Positions 1 through 12,417 of a DNA stretch of 64,000 nt are shown here, one piece after another. This stretch comes from Closterium sp. NIES-65 (lineage: Eukaryota > Streptophyta > Zygnematophyceae > Desmidiales > Closteriaceae): NCBI GenBank assembly GCA_948144175.1, contig CANXME010000496.1:31514-95513 (forward strand). Direction: 5' to 3'. Numbering within the stretch: the first letter of the stretch is position 1; every line of letters begins with the position of its first letter. The notes beneath the pieces were generated by a model, which was not told the DNA's origin, searched no databases, and was given only the letters and a program-made list of their open reading frames with translations. The position numbers and the translations under genes were made by a program.

Positions 1-1
1 G

Positions 2-1537
2 TGGAAGAAGAGTGTGAAGGAGGAGTATGATTCTCTGCTAGAGAATGAGACGTGGGAGCTGTGTGAGCTGCCACCCGGGAAGAAGGCCATTTCTTCCAAG
101 CTGATTTTCAGGCACAAGTACGGACCTGATGGGGCGCTGACCCGCTACAAGTCAAGGCTTGTGGCTAAGGGGTTTCAGCAGACAAAGGGAAAGGACTTCA
201 ACGAGCTCTATGCTCCTGTGGGGAAAGGCACAACACTTCGGGTGTCATTGGCAATGGCAGCAAACCGTGGATGGCAGGTGAAGCAGATGGACATCACCAC
301 CGCCTTCCTCAATGGGATCATTCTGGAGGAGCTGTACATGTTACAGCCTGAGGGTTTGGATGATGGGAGCGGCAGGGTGTGCAGGCTGAAGAAGGCCATC
401 TATGGCCTGAAGCAGGCTCCTCGTGCATGGTACCACAAGTTAGAGGAGACTCTGCTGGCTGGGGGTTTCAAGAAGAGTGAGTGTGATCACAGCTTGTTCC
501 TGCTGCAGGAGAAGGAGCAGTTTCTCATGCTCCTGGTGTATGTGGACGACATCCTGCTCTTCTCTGATTCGTCTGCAATGATTGAGCATGTGGAGGAGAT
601 GCCGGAGATGCAGTTCAAGTGCTCCAAGATGGGAGATGTGAAGTACTATTTAGGGATGCATGTGGAGAGGGACCTTGACAAGGGAGTGTTGAGGTTGCAC
701 CAGAGAAAGTATTGTGAGGGGCTGGCTGAGAAGTATGGGCTGCAAGATGGAGGAAAGCCAGCCACCCCACTGCCTTCGGGGTTCACTGTGGAGCCCTGTG
801 CTGATGAGGAGGTGGTGGGTGAGAGTGACAGGAAACTTTTTCATTCCATGGTTGGGGCACTCAACTATGCGGCTAACCACACACGGCCTGACATTGCCTT
901 TGCAACATCCAGGCTTGCCAGTGTGGTTTCACGCCCCAGTCATGAGCAGCTGGAAGCGGCCAAGAGGTTGGTCCGCTATGTGAGTGCAACGGCATCAGTG
1001 GGTTTGGAGTACAGTGCTGTGAGGCAGAGGCTGCAGAGGGGTGCAGCTGATTTGAGCAAGGGGGAGATGCTCCTGACCTGCTACACTGACGCTAGCTTCA
1101 ACTCGGTGAAAGCGGACGGCACCAGCTTTGGAGGCTATGTGTGCCTGTTCGGAGGTGGTGCAGTGAGCTGGCGCAGTAAGAAGCAGAATGAAGTGGGGCA
1201 GTCCTCGTGTGAGACAGAGTACATGGCCATGCATCATGGGGCAAAGGAGGTGGTGTGGCTGAGGCGTTTGTTGGAGGAGATTGGAGTTGGTCAGAGGGAG
1301 CCGACTGTGATTTTCTGTGACAATGAGTCGGCGGTGAAGCTAGCGAAGAATGCTTGTCTTCATGGGCTGACCAAACACATCAGGCCTAAGTGGCACTGGG
1401 TGAGAAGGCTCCTGGACAAGGAGGTGCAGCTGGAGATTGTGAAGACCCATCAGCAGGCGGCTGACATTCTCACCAAGCGCCTGGCTGAATCTGAGCATTG
1501 GAAGGGCATGAAGCTTGCTGGGATGAGTGTGCATTGA
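2..1537 (+). pseudogene. Copia pol, reverse transcriptase and RNase H part (copy 1)
   Basis: Retroelement pol C-terminal part. In family terms it would copy element RNA into DNA and remove the RNA strand. Visible order: RT fingers and palm (KARLV-type region SRLVAKGFQQ near 150-180, then QMDITTAFLNG near 285-315), the YGLKQAPRAWY block near 400-430, and the YVDD catalytic box at 539-550. RNase H follows with its acidic residues in TDASF (Asp at 1088-1090), CETEY (Glu at 1211-1213) and FCDNE (Asp at 1319-1321). It ends with the HIRPKWHWVR and ADILTKRL blocks typical of Copia. The frame is open to the left edge, so the true start is outside. It is labelled a remnant because it is element-derived and its upstream state is unknown. 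Confidence 0.93.
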
Positions 1538-1582
1538 GGTTGCATGCTTGAGCTATGACATGTGGGATGATGGTTGGCAGCC

Positions 1583-1592
1583 AGAGGGGGAG
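1583..1592 (+). promoter_or_regulatory. Polypurine tract of Copia copy 1
   Basis: The purine run AGAGGGGGAG lies two bases before the TG that opens the LTR. In LTR elements this tract primes plus-strand DNA synthesis, so its position supports the LTR start. The same run precedes the LTR in all four copies. Confidence 0.8.
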
Positions 1593-1594
1593 TT

Positions 1595-2350
1595 TGTTGA
1601 GTGATGCTACCATTCGCAATCACGTCTGTCTGCCTCCCATCATATGTTCGTGCGTTGCATGCGTGTTGTGAGTGTGTGCAGAAATTTGTGTTTTGTGCGG
1701 TTTGGTTTTTCTGAGTGTGTGTGTGTGTGAATGTTATTTGGCTTGAGCAGATATCTGAAGTGACTCCTCTGCTCAGTGGTGACTATGGGAAGTTGTGGGG
1801 TTGACTCAATATGGGGTACTGACTTTTGAGGGTTGGGAAATTCGTCTTTTCTACTGTAGTTGCTGCCAAATGGTTGGGAGAAACCAAACCAGGCTGGCAA
1901 GTGTGGCCAAGTTGGGTTGAGGTGGACTGTGGAGGTTGGGATAGTGACAAAGGTCAAAGTTGGGCTGCCTATGGGGAAGGGAATTGTATGGCATGGGGTT
2001 TCCTTGGTTGGGGACTCTCTTGGGACCTTCCCTCTCGTCCTCCTGGTTTAGTGCTACTCCAATTCTCTTGTGTGAACTTTGTGATTGAGTTAAGATTCTA
2101 TGGCAGCATACCCCCTAGTGCGCCGAAATTGATAGCTCAAGAAATACTTCACCTTTTCGCATGATTCAACTTGGGAATTGTAGCCACGGAGTAGAGCTAC
2201 AACATATTCGAGTTTTATGAAGTTTTAACTGTGAACTTTTCGTCGACGGCGTTTCTTGTGAACTCGACTTATCTGTTCAGAAACTAGGCCCAACGATGTT
2301 GAGATATTTTGGCTACTAATCTTCATAGACTCCGTCCTTAGTCTCTAGCA
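1595..2350 (+). repeat. 3' LTR of Copia copy 1 (short form)
   Basis: Opens TGTTGAG directly after the polypurine tract and ends CTCTAGCA, where satellite begins. Length is about 756 bp, against 869-872 bp in the other three copies. It holds a short GT microsatellite near 1715-1729. No second LTR of this copy is in the window, so the ends are inferred from TG/CA termini and from alignment with the other copies. No host gene is seen in it. Confidence 0.85.
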
Positions 2351-2412
2351 GTGTGCACACGCTGGGCCCTTGTTCTTGCAATTTTGCACACGCTGGACCC
2401 TTGTTCTTGCAA
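2351..2412 (-). repeat. Two satellite monomers in inverted orientation
   Basis: About two copies of the 31-bp satellite on the opposite strand from all other satellite here, squeezed between the copy 1 LTR and the main array. They end in a near-perfect inverted repeat: arms 2398-2412 and 2415-2429 pair over 15 bp with a 2-bp centre, and the array then continues in + orientation. This marks an inversion or fold-back junction. Confidence 0.92.
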
Positions 2413-3599
2413 AATTGCAAGAACAAGGGCCCAGTGAGTGCAAAATTGCAAGAACAAGGGCCCAGCGAGTGCAAAATTGCAAGAACAAGGGCCCAATGTG
2501 TACAAAATTGCAAGAGCAAGTGCCCACCATGTGCTAAATTGCAAGAACAAGGGCCCAGCGTATGCAAAATTGCAAGAACAAGGGCCCAGCGAGTGCAAAA
2601 TTGCAAGAACAAGGGCCCAACATGTGCAAAATTGCAAGAACAAGTGCCCAGCGTGTGCAAATTTGCAAGAACAAGGGCCCAGCGTGTGCAAAAGTGCAAG
2701 AACAAGGGCCAAGCGTGTGCAAAATTGCAAGAACAAGGGCCCAGAATGTGCAAGATTGGAAGAACAAGGACCCAGCGTGTGCAAAATTGCAAGAACAAGG
2801 GCCCAGTGAGTGCAAAATTGAAAGAACAAGAGCCCAGCGAGTGCAATATTGCAAGAACATGGGCCCAGTGTGTGCAAGATTGGAAGAACAAGGGCCCAGC
2901 GTGCGCAAAATTGCAAGAACAAGGGCCCAGCGAGTGCAAAATTGCAAGAACAAGGGCCCAGTGTGTGCAAATTTGCAAGAACAAGTGCCCCGCGTGTACA
3001 AAATTGCAAGAACAAGGGCCAGCACGTGCAAAATTGCAAGAACAAAGGCCCAGCAAGTGCAAAAGTGCAAGGAAAAGGGCCCAGTGTGTGCAAAATTGCA
3101 AAAACAAGGGCCCAGAATGTGCAAGATTTTAAGAACAAGGGCCCAGCGTGTGCAAAATTGCAAGAACAAGGGCCCAGCGAGTGCAAAATTGAAAGAACAA
3201 GGGCCCAGCGAGCGCAAAATTGCAAGAACAAGGGCCCAGCGTGTGCAAGATTGGAAGAACAAGGGCCCAGCGTGTGCAAAATTGCAAGAACAAGTGCCCA
3301 GCATGTGCAAAATTGCAAGAACAAGGGCCCAGCGTGTGCAAAATTGAAAGAACAAGGGCCCAGTGTGTGCAAAATTGCAAGAACAAGGGCCCAGCGAGTG
3401 CAAAATTGAAAGAACAAGGGCCGAGCGAGTGCAAAATTGCAAGAACAAGGGCCCAACGTGTGCAGGATTGGAAGAACAAGGGCCCAGTGTGTGCAAAATT
3501 GCAAGATCAAGGGCCCAGCGTGTGCAAAATTGGAAGAACAAGGGCCCAGCATGTGCAAAATTGCAAGAACAAGGGCCCAGCTTGTGCAAAATTGCAAAA

Positions 3600-4600
3600 A
3601 CAAGGGCCGAGCGAGTGCAAAATTGAAAGAACAAGGGCCCAGCGTGTACAAAATTGCAACAACAAGGGCCCAGCGTGTGCAAGATTGCAAGAACAAGGGC
3701 CCAGCGAGTGCAAAATTGCAAGAACAAGGGCCCAGCGAATGCAAAATTGCAAAAGCAAGGGCCCAGCGTGTGCAAAATTGCAAGAACAAGGGCCAAGTGA
3801 GTGCAAAATTGCAAGAACAAGGGCCCACTGAGTGCAAAATTGCAAGAACAAGGGCCCAGCATATGCAAAATTGCAAGGACAAGGGCCCAGCGTGTGCAAA
3901 ATTGCAAGAAAAAGGTCCCAATGAGTGCAAAATTGCAAGAACAAGGGCCCTGAGAGTGCAAAATTGCAAGAACAAGGGCCCAACGTGTGCAAAATTGCAA
4001 GAACAAGTGCCCAGCATGTGCAAAATTGCAAGAACAAGGGCCAAGCGTATGCAAAATTGCAAGAACAAGGGCCCAGCGTGTGCAAAATTGCAAGAACAAG
4101 GGCCCAGCGAGTGCAAAATTGAAAGAACAAGGGCCCAGCGTGTGCAAAATTGCAACAACAAGGGCCCAGCGTGTTCAAAATTGCAAGATCAAGGGCCCAG
4201 CGAGTGCAAAATTGCAAGAACAAGGGCCCAGCGAATGCAAAATTGCAAAAGCAAGGGCCCAGCGTGTGCAAAATTGCATGAACAAGGGCCAAGTGAGTGC
4301 AAAATTGCAAGAACAAGGGCCCACTGAGTGCAAAATTGCAAGAACAAGGGCCCAGCATATGCAAAATTGCAAGAACAAGGGCCCAGCGTGTGCAAAATTG
4401 CAAGAACAAGGGCCCAATGAGTGCAAAATTGCAAGAACAAGGGCCCTGAGAGTGCAAAATTGCAAGAACAAGGGCCCAACGTGTGCAAAATTGCAAGAAC
4501 AAGTGCCCAGCATGTGCAAAATTGCAAGAACAAGGGCCAAGCGTATGCAAAATTGCAAGAACAAGGGCCCAGCGTGTGCAAAATTGCAAGAACAAGGGCC
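3600..4600 (+). repeat. 496-bp higher-order repeat, two tandem copies
   Basis: A run of sixteen monomers at about 3600-4095 is repeated as 4096-4591 with the same order of variants (for example GGCCAAGTGAG, then CCCACTGAG, then GGGCCCTGAGAG). Spacing is 496 bp, exactly 16 x 31. Related versions of the same variant string recur near 5.3 and 7.1 kb and again at 21.4, 22.9, 23.4 and 24.8 kb, so this family is shared by the arrays on both sides of Copia copy 2. Confidence 0.8.
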
Positions 4601-7600
4601 CAGTGTGCGCAAAATTGAAAGAACAAGGGCCTAGCGAGTGCAAAATTGCAAGAACAAGGGCCCAGCGTGTGCAAGATTGGAAGAACAAAGGCCCAGCGTG
4701 TGCAAAATTGCAAGAACAAGGGCCCTGGGAGTGCAAAATTGAAAGAACAAGGGCCCAGCGAGTACAAAATTGCAAGAACAAGGGCCCAACGTGTACAAAA
4801 TTGTAAGAACAAGTGCCCACCATGTGCAAAATTGCAAGAACAAGGGCCCAGCGTGTGCAAAATTGGAAGAACAAGGGCCCAGCGTGTGCAAAATTGCAAG
4901 AACAAGGGCCCAGCGAGTGCAAAATTGAAAGAACAAGGGCAGAGCGAGTGCAAAATTGCAAGAACAAGGGCCCAACGTGTGCAAGATTGGAAGAACAAGG
5001 GCCCAGCGTGTGCAAAATTGCAAGATCAAGGGCCCAGCGTGTGCAAAATTGTAAGAACAAGGGCCCAGCGTGTGCAAAATTGCAAGAACAAGGGCATAGC
5101 GTGTGCAACATTGCAAGAACAAGGGCCGAGCGAGTGCAAAATTGAAAGAACAAGGGCCCAGCGTGTGCAAAATTGCAACAACAAGGGCCCAGCGTGTGCA
5201 AAATTGCAAGAACAAGGGCCCAGCGAGTGCAAAATTGCAAGGACAAGGGCCCAGCGAAGAAAAAATTGCAAAAGCAAGGGCCCAGCGTGTGCAAAATTGC
5301 AAGAACAAGGGCCAAGTGAGTGCAAAATTCCAAGAACAAGGGCCCACTGAGTACAAAATTGCAAGAACAAGGGCCCAGCATATGCAAAATTGCAAGAACA
5401 AGGGCCCAGCGTGTGCAAAATTGCAAGAACAAGGGCCCAGTGAGTGCAAAATTGCAAGAACAAGGGCCCTGAGAGTGCAAAATTGCAAGAACAAGGGCCC
5501 AACGTGTGCAAAATTGCAAAAACAAGTGCCCAGCATGTGCAAAACTGCAAGAACAAGGGCCAAGCGTATGCAAAATTGCAAGAACAAGGGCCCAGTGAGT
5601 GCAAAATTGAAAGAACAAGGGCCCAGCGAGTGCAAAATTGCAACAACAAGGGCCCAGCGTGTGCAAGATTGGAAGAACAAGGGCCCAGCGTGTGCAAAAT
5701 TGCAAGAACAAGGGCCCTGGGAGTGCAAAATTGAAAGAACAAGGGCCCAGCGAGTACAAAATTGTAAGAACAAGGGCCCAACGTGTACAAAATTGCAAGA
5801 ACAAGTGCCCACCATGTGCAAAATTGCAAGAACAAGGGCCCAGCATATGCAAAATTGCAAGAACAAGGGCCCAGCGAGTGCAAAATTGCAAGAACAAGGG
5901 CCCAACGTGTACAAAATTGCAAGAACAAGTGCCCACCATGTGCAAAATTGCAAGAACAAGGGCCCAGCGTATGCAAAATTGCAAGAACAAGGGCCCAACG
6001 TGTGCAAAATTGCTAAAACAAAGGCCCAGCGAGTGCAAAAGTGCAAGGACAAGCGCCCAGCGTGTGCAAAATTGCAAGAACAAGGGCCCAGCGAGTGCAA
6101 AATTGCAAGAACAAGGGCCCAGCGTGTGCAAAATTGCAAGAACAAGGGCCCAGTGAGTGCAAAATTGCGAGAACAAGGGCCCACATAGTGCAAAATTGCA
6201 AGAACAAGGGCCCAACGAGTGCAAAATTGCAAGAACAAGGGCCCAGTGTGTGCAAATTTGCAAGAACAAGTGCCCAGCGTGTACAAAATTGCAAGAAGAA
6301 GGGCCAGCGCGTGCAAAATTGCAAGAACAAGGGCCCAGCGTGTGCAAAATTGCAAGAACAAAGGCCCAGCAAGTGCAAAAGTGCAAGGAAAAGGGCCCAG
6401 TGTGTGCAAAATTGCAAAAACAAGGGCCCAGAGTGTGCAAGATTTTAAGATAAAGGGCCCAGCGTGTGCAAAATTGCAAGAACAAGGGCCCAGCGAGTGC
6501 AAAATTGAAAGAACAAGGGCCCAGCGAGTGCAAAATTGCAGGAACAAGGGCCCAGCGTGTGCAAGATTGGAAGAACAAGGGCCCACCGTGAACAAAATTG
6601 CAAGAACAAGTGCCCTGCATGTGCAAAATTGCAAGAACAAGGGCCCAGCGTGTGCAAAATTGAAAGAACAAGGGCCCAGCGTGTGCAAAATTGCAAGAAC
6701 AAGGGCCCAGCGAGTGCAAAATTGAATGAAAAAGGGCCGAGCGAGTGCAAAATTGCAAGAACAAGGGCCCAACGTGTGCAAGATTGGAAGAACAAGGGCC
6801 CAGCGTGTGCAAAATTGCAAGAACAAGTGCACAGCGTGTGCAAAATTGCAAGAACAAGGGCCCAGCGTGTGCAAAATTGCAAGAACAAGGGCCGAGCGAG
6901 TGCAAAATTGAAAGAACAAGGGCCTAGCGTGTGCAAAATTGCAACAACAAGGGCCCAGTGTGTGCAAAATTGCAAGAACAAGGGCCCAGCGAGTGCAAAA
7001 TTGCAAGAACAAGGGCCCAGCGAATGCAAAATTGCAAAAGCAAGGGCCCAGCGTGTGCAAAATTGCAAGAACAAGGGCCAAGTGAGTGCAAAATTGCAAG
7101 AACAAGGGCCCACTGAGTGCAAAATTGCAAGAACAAGGGCCCAGCATATGCAAAATTGCAAGAACAAGGGCCCAGCGTGTGCAAAATTGCAAGAACAAGG
7201 GCCCAGTGAGTGCAAAATTGCAAGAACAAGGGCTATGAGAGTGCAAAATTGCAAGAACAAGGGCCCAACGTGTGCAAAATTGCAAGAACAAGTGCCCAGC
7301 ATGTGCAAAATTGCAAGAACAAGGGCCAAGCGTATGCAAAATTGCAAGGACAAGGGCCCAGCGTGTGCAAAATTGCAAGAACAAGGGCCCAGGGAGTGCA
7401 AAATTGAAAGAACAAGGGCCCAGCGAGTGCAAAATTGCAAGAACAAGGGCCCAGCGTGTGCAAGATTGGAAGAACAAGGGCCCAGCGTGTGCAAAATTGC
7501 AAGAACAAGGGCCCAGCGAGTGCAAAATTGCAAGAACAAGGGCCCAACGTGTACAAAATTGCAAGAACAAGTGCCCACCATGTGCAAAATTGCAAGAACA

Positions 7601-8611
7601 AGGGCCCAGCGTATGCAAAATTGCAAGAACAAGGGCCCAACGTGTGCAAAATTGCAAGAACAAGGGCCCAGCGTGTGCAAAATTGCAAGAACAAGGGCCC
7701 AGCGTGTGCAAAATTGCAAGAACAAGGGCCCAGCGTGTGCAAAATTGCAAGAACAAAGGCCCAGTGAGTGCAAAATTGCAAGGACAAGGGCCCAACGTGT
7801 GCAAAATTGCAGAACAAGGGCCCAGCGTGTGCAAAATTGCAAGAACAAGGGCCCAGCGTGTGCAAAATTGCAAGAACAAGGGCCCGGCGTGTGCAAAATT
7901 GCAAGAACAAGGGCCCAGCGTGTGCAAAATTGCAAGAACAAAGGCCCAGTGAGTGCAAAATTGCAAGAACAAGGGCCCAACGTGTGCAAAATTGCAAGAA
8001 CAAGGGCCCAGCGTGTACAAAATTGCAAGAACAAGGGCCCAGCGTATGCAAAATTGCAAGAACAAGGGCCCAGCGTGTGCAAGATTGCAAGAACAAGGGC
8101 CCAACGTGTGCAAAATTGCAAGAACAAGGGCCCAGCGTGTGCAAAATTGCAAGAACAAGGGCCCAGCATATGCAAAATTGCAAGAACGAGGGCCCAGCGT
8201 GTGCAAAATTGCAAGAACAAGGGCCCAGCGTGTGCAAAATTGCAAGAACAAAGGCCCAGCGAGTGCAAAATTGCAAGGACAAGGGCCCAGAGTGTGCAAA
8301 ATTGCAAGAACAAGGGCCCAGCGTATGCAAGATTGGAATAACAAGGGCCCAGCGTGTGCAAAATTGCAAGAACAAGGGCCCAGCGTGTGCAAAATTGCAA
8401 TAACAAATGCCTAGCGTGTGCAAAATTGCAAGAAGAAGGGCCCAGCGTGTGCAAAATTGCAAGAACAAAGGCCCACCGAGTGCAAAATTTCAAGAACAAG
8501 GGCCCAGCGTGTGCAAAATTGCAAGAACAAGGGCCCAGCGCGTGCAAAATTGCAAGAACAAGGGCCCAGCATCTGCAAAATTGCAAGAACAAAGGCCTTG
8601 CGTGTGCAAAA

Positions 8612-9166
8612 TTGCAGAACAAGGGCCCAGCGTGTGCAAAATTGCAAGAACAAGGGCCCAGCGTGTGCAAAATTGCAAGAACAAGGGCCCAGCGTGTGCA
8701 AAATTGCAAGAACAAGGGCCCAGCGTGTGCAAAATTGCAAGAACAAGGGCCCAGCGTGTGCAAAATTGCAAGAACAAGGGCCCAGCGTGTGCAAAGTTGC
8801 AGAACAAGGGCCCAGCGTGTGCAAAATTGCAAGAACAAGGGCCCAGCGTGTGCAAAATTGCAAGAACAAGGGCCCAGCGTGTGCAAAATTGCAAGAACAA
8901 GGGCCCAGCGTGTGCAAAATTGCAAGAACAAAGGCACAGCGTGTGCAAAATTGCAAGAACAAGGGCCCAGCGTGTGCAAAATTGCAGAACAAGGGCCTAG
9001 CGTGTGCAAAATTGCAAGAACAAGGGCCCAGCGTGTGCAAAATTGCAAGAACAAGGGCCCAGCGTGTGCAAAATTGCAAGAACAAGGGCCAAGCGTGTGC
9101 AAAATTGCAAGAACAAGGGCCTAGAGTGTGCAAGATTGGAAGAACAAGGACCCAGCGTGTGCAAAA
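8612..9166 (+). repeat. 185-bp hexamer satellite HOR, first set
   Basis: The 30-bp monomer (TTGCAGAAC form) begins at 8612, 8797 and 8982, exactly 185 bp apart, so each period is five 31-bp monomers plus one 30-bp monomer. Monomers here are otherwise nearly canonical. Equivalent sets start at 10592 and 11863. Confidence 0.85.
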
Positions 9167-10591
9167 TTGCAAGAACAAGGGCCCAGTGAGTGCAAAATTG
9201 AAAGAACAAGAGCCCAGCGAGTGCAATATTGCAAGAACAAGGGCCCAGCGTGTGCAATATTGGAAGAACAAGGGCCCAGCGTGTGCGAAATTGCAAGAAC
9301 AAGGGCCCAACGAGTGCAAAATTGAAAGAAAAAGGGCCCAGCGTGTGCAAAATTGCAAGAACAAGGGCCCAGTGAGTGCAAAATTGCGAGAACAAGGGCC
9401 CACATAGTGCAAAATTGCAAGAACAAGGGCCCAGCAAGTGCAAAATTGCAAGAACAAGGGCCCAGTGTGTGCAAATTTGCAAGAACAAGTGCCCAGCGTG
9501 TACAAAATTGCAAGAACAAGGGCCAGCGCGTGCAAAATTGCAAGAACAAGGGCCCAGCGTGTGCAAAATTGCAAGAACAAAGGCCCAGCAAGTGCAAAAG
9601 TGCAAGGAAAAGGGCCCAGTGTGTGCAAAATTGCAAAAACAAGGGCCCAGAGTGTGCAAGATATTAAGAACAAGGGCCCAGCGTGTGCAAAATTGCAAGA
9701 ACAAGGGCCCAGCGAGTGCAAAATTGAAAGAACAAGGGCCCAGCGAGTGCAAAATTGCAAGAACAAGGGCCGAGCGTGTGCAAGATTGGAAGAACAAGGG
9801 CCCACCGTGAACAAAATTGCAAGAACAAGTGCCCAGCATGTGCAATATTGCAAGAACAAGGGCCCAGCGTGTGCAAAATTGAAAGAACAAGGGCCCAGCG
9901 TGTGCAAAATTGCAAGAACAAGGGCCCAGCGAGTGCAAAATTGAAAGAACAAGGGCCGAGCGAGTGCAAAATTGCAAGAACAAGGGCCCAACGTGTGCAA
10001 GATTGGAAGAACAAGGGCCCAGCGTGTGCAAAATTGCAAGAACAAGGGCCCAGCGTATGCAAAATTGCAAGAACAAGGGCCCAGCGTGTGCAAGATTGCA
10101 AGAACAAGGGCCCAACGTGTGCAAAATTGCAAGAACAAAGGCCCAGCGTGTGCAAAATTGCAAGAACAAGGGCCCAGCATCTGCAAAATTGCAAGAACGA
10201 GGGCCCAGCGTGTGCAAAATTGCAAGAACAAGGGCCCAGCGTGTGCAAAATTGCAAGAACAAAGGCCCAGCGAGTGCAAAATTGCAAGGACAAGGGCCCA
10301 GAGTGTGCAAAATTGCAAGAACAAGGGCCCAGCGTATGCAAGATTGGAAGAACAAGGGCCCAGCGTGTGCAAAATTGCAAGAACAAGGGCCCAACGTGTG
10401 CAAAATTGCAATAACAAATGCCTAGCGTGTGCAAAATTGCAAGAAGAAGGGCCCAGCGTGTGCAAAATTGCAAGAACAAAGGCCCACCGAGTGCAAAATT
10501 TCAAGAACAAGGGCCCAGCGCGTGCAAAATTGCAAGAACAAGGGCCCAGCATCTGCAAAATTGCAAGAACAAAGGCCCAGCGTGTGCAAAA

Positions 10592-11146
10592 TTGCAGAAC
10601 AAGGGCCCAGCATGTGCAAAATTGCAAGAACAAGGGCCCAGCGTGTGCAAAATTGCAAGAACAAGGGCCCAGCGTGTGCAAAATTGTAAGAACAAGGGCC
10701 CAGCGTGTGCAAAATTGCAAGAACAAGGGCCCAGCGTGTGCAAAATTGCAAGAACAAGGGCCCACCGTGTGCAAAATTGCAGAACAAGGGCCCAGCGTGT
10801 GCAAAATTGCAAGAACAAGGGCCCAGCGTGTGCAAAATTGCAAGAACAAGGGCCCAGCGTGTGCAAAATTGCAAGAACAAGGGCCCAGCGTGTGCAAAAT
10901 TGCAAGAACAAGGGCCCAGCGTGTGCAAAATTGCAAGAACAAGGGCCCAGCGTGTGCAAAATTGCAGAACAAGGGCCCAGCGTGTGCAAAATTGCAAGAA
11001 CAAGGGCCCAGCGTGTGCAAAATTGCAAGAACAAGGGCCCAGCGTGTGCAAAATTGCAAGAACAAGGGCCCAGCGTGTGCAAAATTGCAAGAACAAAGGC
11101 CCAGCGAGTGCAAAATTGCAAGGACAAGGGCCCAACGTGTGCAATA
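10592..11146 (+). repeat. 185-bp hexamer satellite HOR, second set
   Basis: The 30-bp monomers begin at 10592, 10777 and 10962, again 185 bp apart, with the same internal order as the set at 8612. Confidence 0.85.
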
Positions 11147-11862
11147 TTGCAAGAACAAGGGCCCAGCGTGTGCAAAATTGCAAGAACAAGGGCCCAGCGT
11201 ATGCAAAATTGCAAGAACAAGGGCCGAGCGTGTGCAAGATTGCAAGAACAAGGGCCCAACGTGTGCAAAATCGCAAGAACAAGGGCCCAGCGTGTGCAAA
11301 ATTGCAAGAACAAGGGCCCAGCATCTGCAAAATTGCAAGAACGAGGGCCCAGCGTGTGCAAAATTGCAAGAACAAGGGCCCAGCGTGTGCAAAATTGCAA
11401 GAACAAAGGCCCAGCGAGTGCAAAATTGCAAGAACAAGGGCCCAGAGTGTGCAAAATTGCAAGAACAAGGGCCCACCGTGTGCAAGATTGGAAGAACAAG
11501 GGCCCAGCGTGTGCAAAATTGCAAGAACAAGGGCCCAGCGTGTGCAAAATTGCAATAACAAATGCCTAGCGTGTGCAAAATTGCAAGAAGAAGGGCCCAG
11601 CGTGTGCAAAATTGCAAGAGCAAAGGCCGCCCAGCGAGTGCAAAATTTCAAGAACAAGGGCCCAGCGTGTGCAAAATTGCAATAACAAATGCCTAGCGTG
11701 TGCAAAATTGCAAGAAGAAGGGCCCAGCGTGTGCAAAATTGCAAGAACAAAGGCCCACCGAGTGCAAAATTTCAAGAACAAGGGCCCAGCGCGTGCAAAA
11801 TTGCAAGAACAAGGGCCCAGCATCTGCAAAATTGCAAGAACAAAGGCCCAGCGTGTGCAAAA

Positions 11863-12417
11863 TTGCAGAACAAGGGCCCAGCGTGTGCAAAATTGCAAGA
11901 ACAAGGGCCCAGCGTGTGCAAAATTGCAAGAACAAGGGCCCAGCGTGTGCAAAATTGTAAGAACAAGGGCCCAGCGTGTGCAAAATTGCAAGAACAAGGG
12001 CCCAGCGTGTGCAAAATTGCAAGAACAAGGGCCCACCGTGTGCAAAATTGCAGAACAAGGGCCCAGCGTGTGCAAAATTGCAAGAACAAGGGCCCAGCGT
12101 GTGCAAAGTTGCAAGAACAAGGGCCCAGCGTGTGCAAAATTGCAAGAACAAGGGCCCAGCGTGTGCAAAATTGCAAGAACAAGGGCCCAGCGTGTGCAAA
12201 ATTGCAAGAACAAGGGCCCAGCGTGTGCAAAATTGCAGAACAAGGGCCCAGCGTGTGCAAAATTGCAAGAACAAGGGCCCAGCGTGTGCAAAATTGCAAG
12301 AACAAGGGCCCAGCGTGTGCAAAATTGCAAGAACAAGGGCCCAGCGTGTGCAAAATTGCAAGAACAAAGGCCCAGCGAGTGCAAAATTGCAAGGACAAGG
12401 GCCCAACGTGTGCAATA
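11863..12417 (+). repeat. 185-bp hexamer satellite HOR, third set
   Basis: The 30-bp monomers begin at 11863, 12048 and 12233, at 185-bp spacing. The set lies inside a larger block that copies 10411-11560, so it was probably duplicated with it. Confidence 0.85.

Larger units (their letters stand above)
1..2350 (+). mobile_element. Ty1/copia LTR retrotransposon, copy 1 (3' part, cut by window edge)
   Basis: The 3' end of a Copia element: reverse transcriptase, RNase H, a polypurine tract and one 3' LTR. Gag, protease and integrase would lie left of the window. The visible coding part reads open from base 2 to a stop at 1537 and looks whole. The LTR (1595-2350) is clearly shorter than those of copies 2-4, so this copy may belong to a slightly different sub-lineage. 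Its right side also differs: it meets satellite in inverted orientation, while copies 2-4 meet it in direct orientation. The family call is firm. Age cannot be judged from an LTR pair because only one LTR is visible. Confidence 0.95.

Noticed and set aside
1640-2164. Short open frames within the LTR and its equivalents in other copies
   Set aside because: They overlap on both strands, differ between copies and match no known domain. LTR sequence is expected to be non-coding.
6536-8341. Long plus-strand open frame of Lys/Arg/Cys-rich repeats
   Set aside because: Same reason: forward reading of the satellite, with no recognisable domain and no sign of a real start or end.
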